Assembly (NCBI GenBank): GCA_023807065.1
Contig: JAJJLU010004217.1
Span: 1-16,588 of the forward strand
DNA length: 16,588 nt
Source: Isotricha intestinalis
Lineage: Eukaryota; Ciliophora; Litostomatea; Vestibuliferida; Isotrichidae
Direction: 5' to 3'
The first letter of the stretch is position 1. Each line of letters opens with the position of its first letter. Below the pieces are notes generated by a model that worked only from the letters and a program-made list of their open reading frames with translations, was not told where the DNA came from and did not search any database. The translations under genes were made by a program, and so were the position numbers. Below are positions 16,280 through 16,588 of this stretch, piece after piece.

Positions 16280-16588
16280 TAAAAAAGATAAATCATATAC
16301 TTTAAACAATGTTAATTCATTAAAGTAATGAATTAAGCAAATTAAAAGATGAAAAAATAAAGTAATATTTAAATAATTTAATGAAATAATAATTCTGAGT
16401 AAATAAAAATGATAAATGAATTAAACTATAATTTGATTATCATAAAAAAAGAATTTAATAAATCAAATTATAAAATATCAAAAATAATTAATGTTACTAG
16501 AGTAGATGAATGAAATCATTTGAAATTAAGATTACATGACAAGAAACATTTAAAAATGATTATCAAGAATTAAAATTAAAAATTATGA
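16280..16588. repeat. Right arm of the terminal inverted repeat
   Basis: The reverse complement of 1-331, with the last 77 bases identical to the first 77. This arm is about 22 bases shorter because of in-frame gaps (15 nt and 3 nt) and small differences at its inner edge. Confidence 0.95.
16409..16573 (+). pseudogene. Second, broken copy of the 59-aa repeat ORF
   Basis: It starts at the same ATG (16409-16411, MINELNYNLIIIKK) as the left-end ORF, but AGA has become TGA at 16511-16513, cutting the product to 34 residues. Five residues are lost by a 15-nt gap. The frame beyond the TGA stays open to the shared TAA at 16571-16573. Confidence 0.6.

Noticed and set aside
1..16588. Large transposon (for example Maverick-like) or linear plasmid bounded by terminal inverted repeats
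   Set aside because: The interior holds ordinary cellular genes and no polymerase, integrase, transposase or capsid gene. The ends lack telomeric repeats and target-site duplications.
16280..16588. An alternative frame through the right repeat arm that is continuous if all three stops are sense codons (for example NDYQELKLKIM at the end)
   Set aside because: It needs many reassigned stops, and any A/T-rich sequence yields plausible Lys/Gln/Asn strings that way. The ATG frame of the left copy is open for 59 codons without any reassignment.
1..16588. tRNA, rRNA or CRISPR elements
   Set aside because: I looked for T-loop-like GTTCGA patterns, G/C-rich conserved stems and regularly spaced repeats on both strands and found none.

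Overview
The window reads as a piece of the nuclear genome of a very AT-rich ciliate (about 80% A+T by eye). Four things support this. The introns are tiny: three are visible, of 24, 25 and 30 nt, all GTAAA...TAG. The gene content is eukaryotic and protist-like: a plant/alveolate-type calcium-dependent protein kinase, a TFIIH p62 subunit, ribosomal protein eL38, a PWWP protein, a Sec14-like protein, NHL repeats and a cNMP-binding protein. Genes are tightly spaced and Asn/Lys-rich. All ten genes I consider real end in TAA, and every confident Trp codon is TGG, so the standard code fits. A litostome such as a rumen ciliate is my best guess for a standard-code, AT-rich ciliate with introns this short; that is inference, not something the sequence proves.

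Layout. 1-331: left arm of an inverted repeat, with a 59-codon ORF. 473-3202 (-): large two-domain cNMP-binding protein. It diverges across about 100 bp from 3307-3634 (+), a spliced eL38 gene that no single open frame reveals. 3879-5261 (+): CDPK with four EF hands. 5424-5774 (+): small secreted, probably GPI-anchored Cys-rich protein. 6234-6539: broken coding-like stretch. 6775-7284 (+): short coiled-coil protein. 7550-8353 (+): spliced PWWP protein with a TFIIS-N/IBD-like C-terminal half. 8726-8890: decayed coding fragment. 8916-10415 (-): TFIIH p62/Tfb1. 10416-11479: about 1 kb with no gene. 11480-12542 (-): secreted NHL-repeat protein whose start is out of frame at an A14 run. 12900-14453 (-): coiled-coil protein ending in CWASCT, diverging across 105 bp from 14559-15578 (+), a Sec14/CRAL-TRIO protein. 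15921-16588: decayed inverted copy of sequences from the left end.

The genes show no common pathway. They are independent monocistronic nuclear genes, in divergent, tandem and convergent arrangements. Their roles are translation (eL38), Ca2+ signalling (CDPK), cyclic-nucleotide signalling (cNMP protein), transcription and DNA repair (TFIIH p62), chromatin reading (PWWP), lipid transfer (Sec14) and cell surface (GPI and NHL proteins).

I found no clearly new molecular system. The most unusual signals are: (i) the inverted repeat joining the two ends, identical for exactly 77 nt and then diverging, with a pseudogene copy of the cNMP gene tail behind it on the right; (ii) a sharp change in base composition inside the CDPK gene at the kinase/regulatory boundary; and (iii) several coding-like stretches interrupted by single stop codons.
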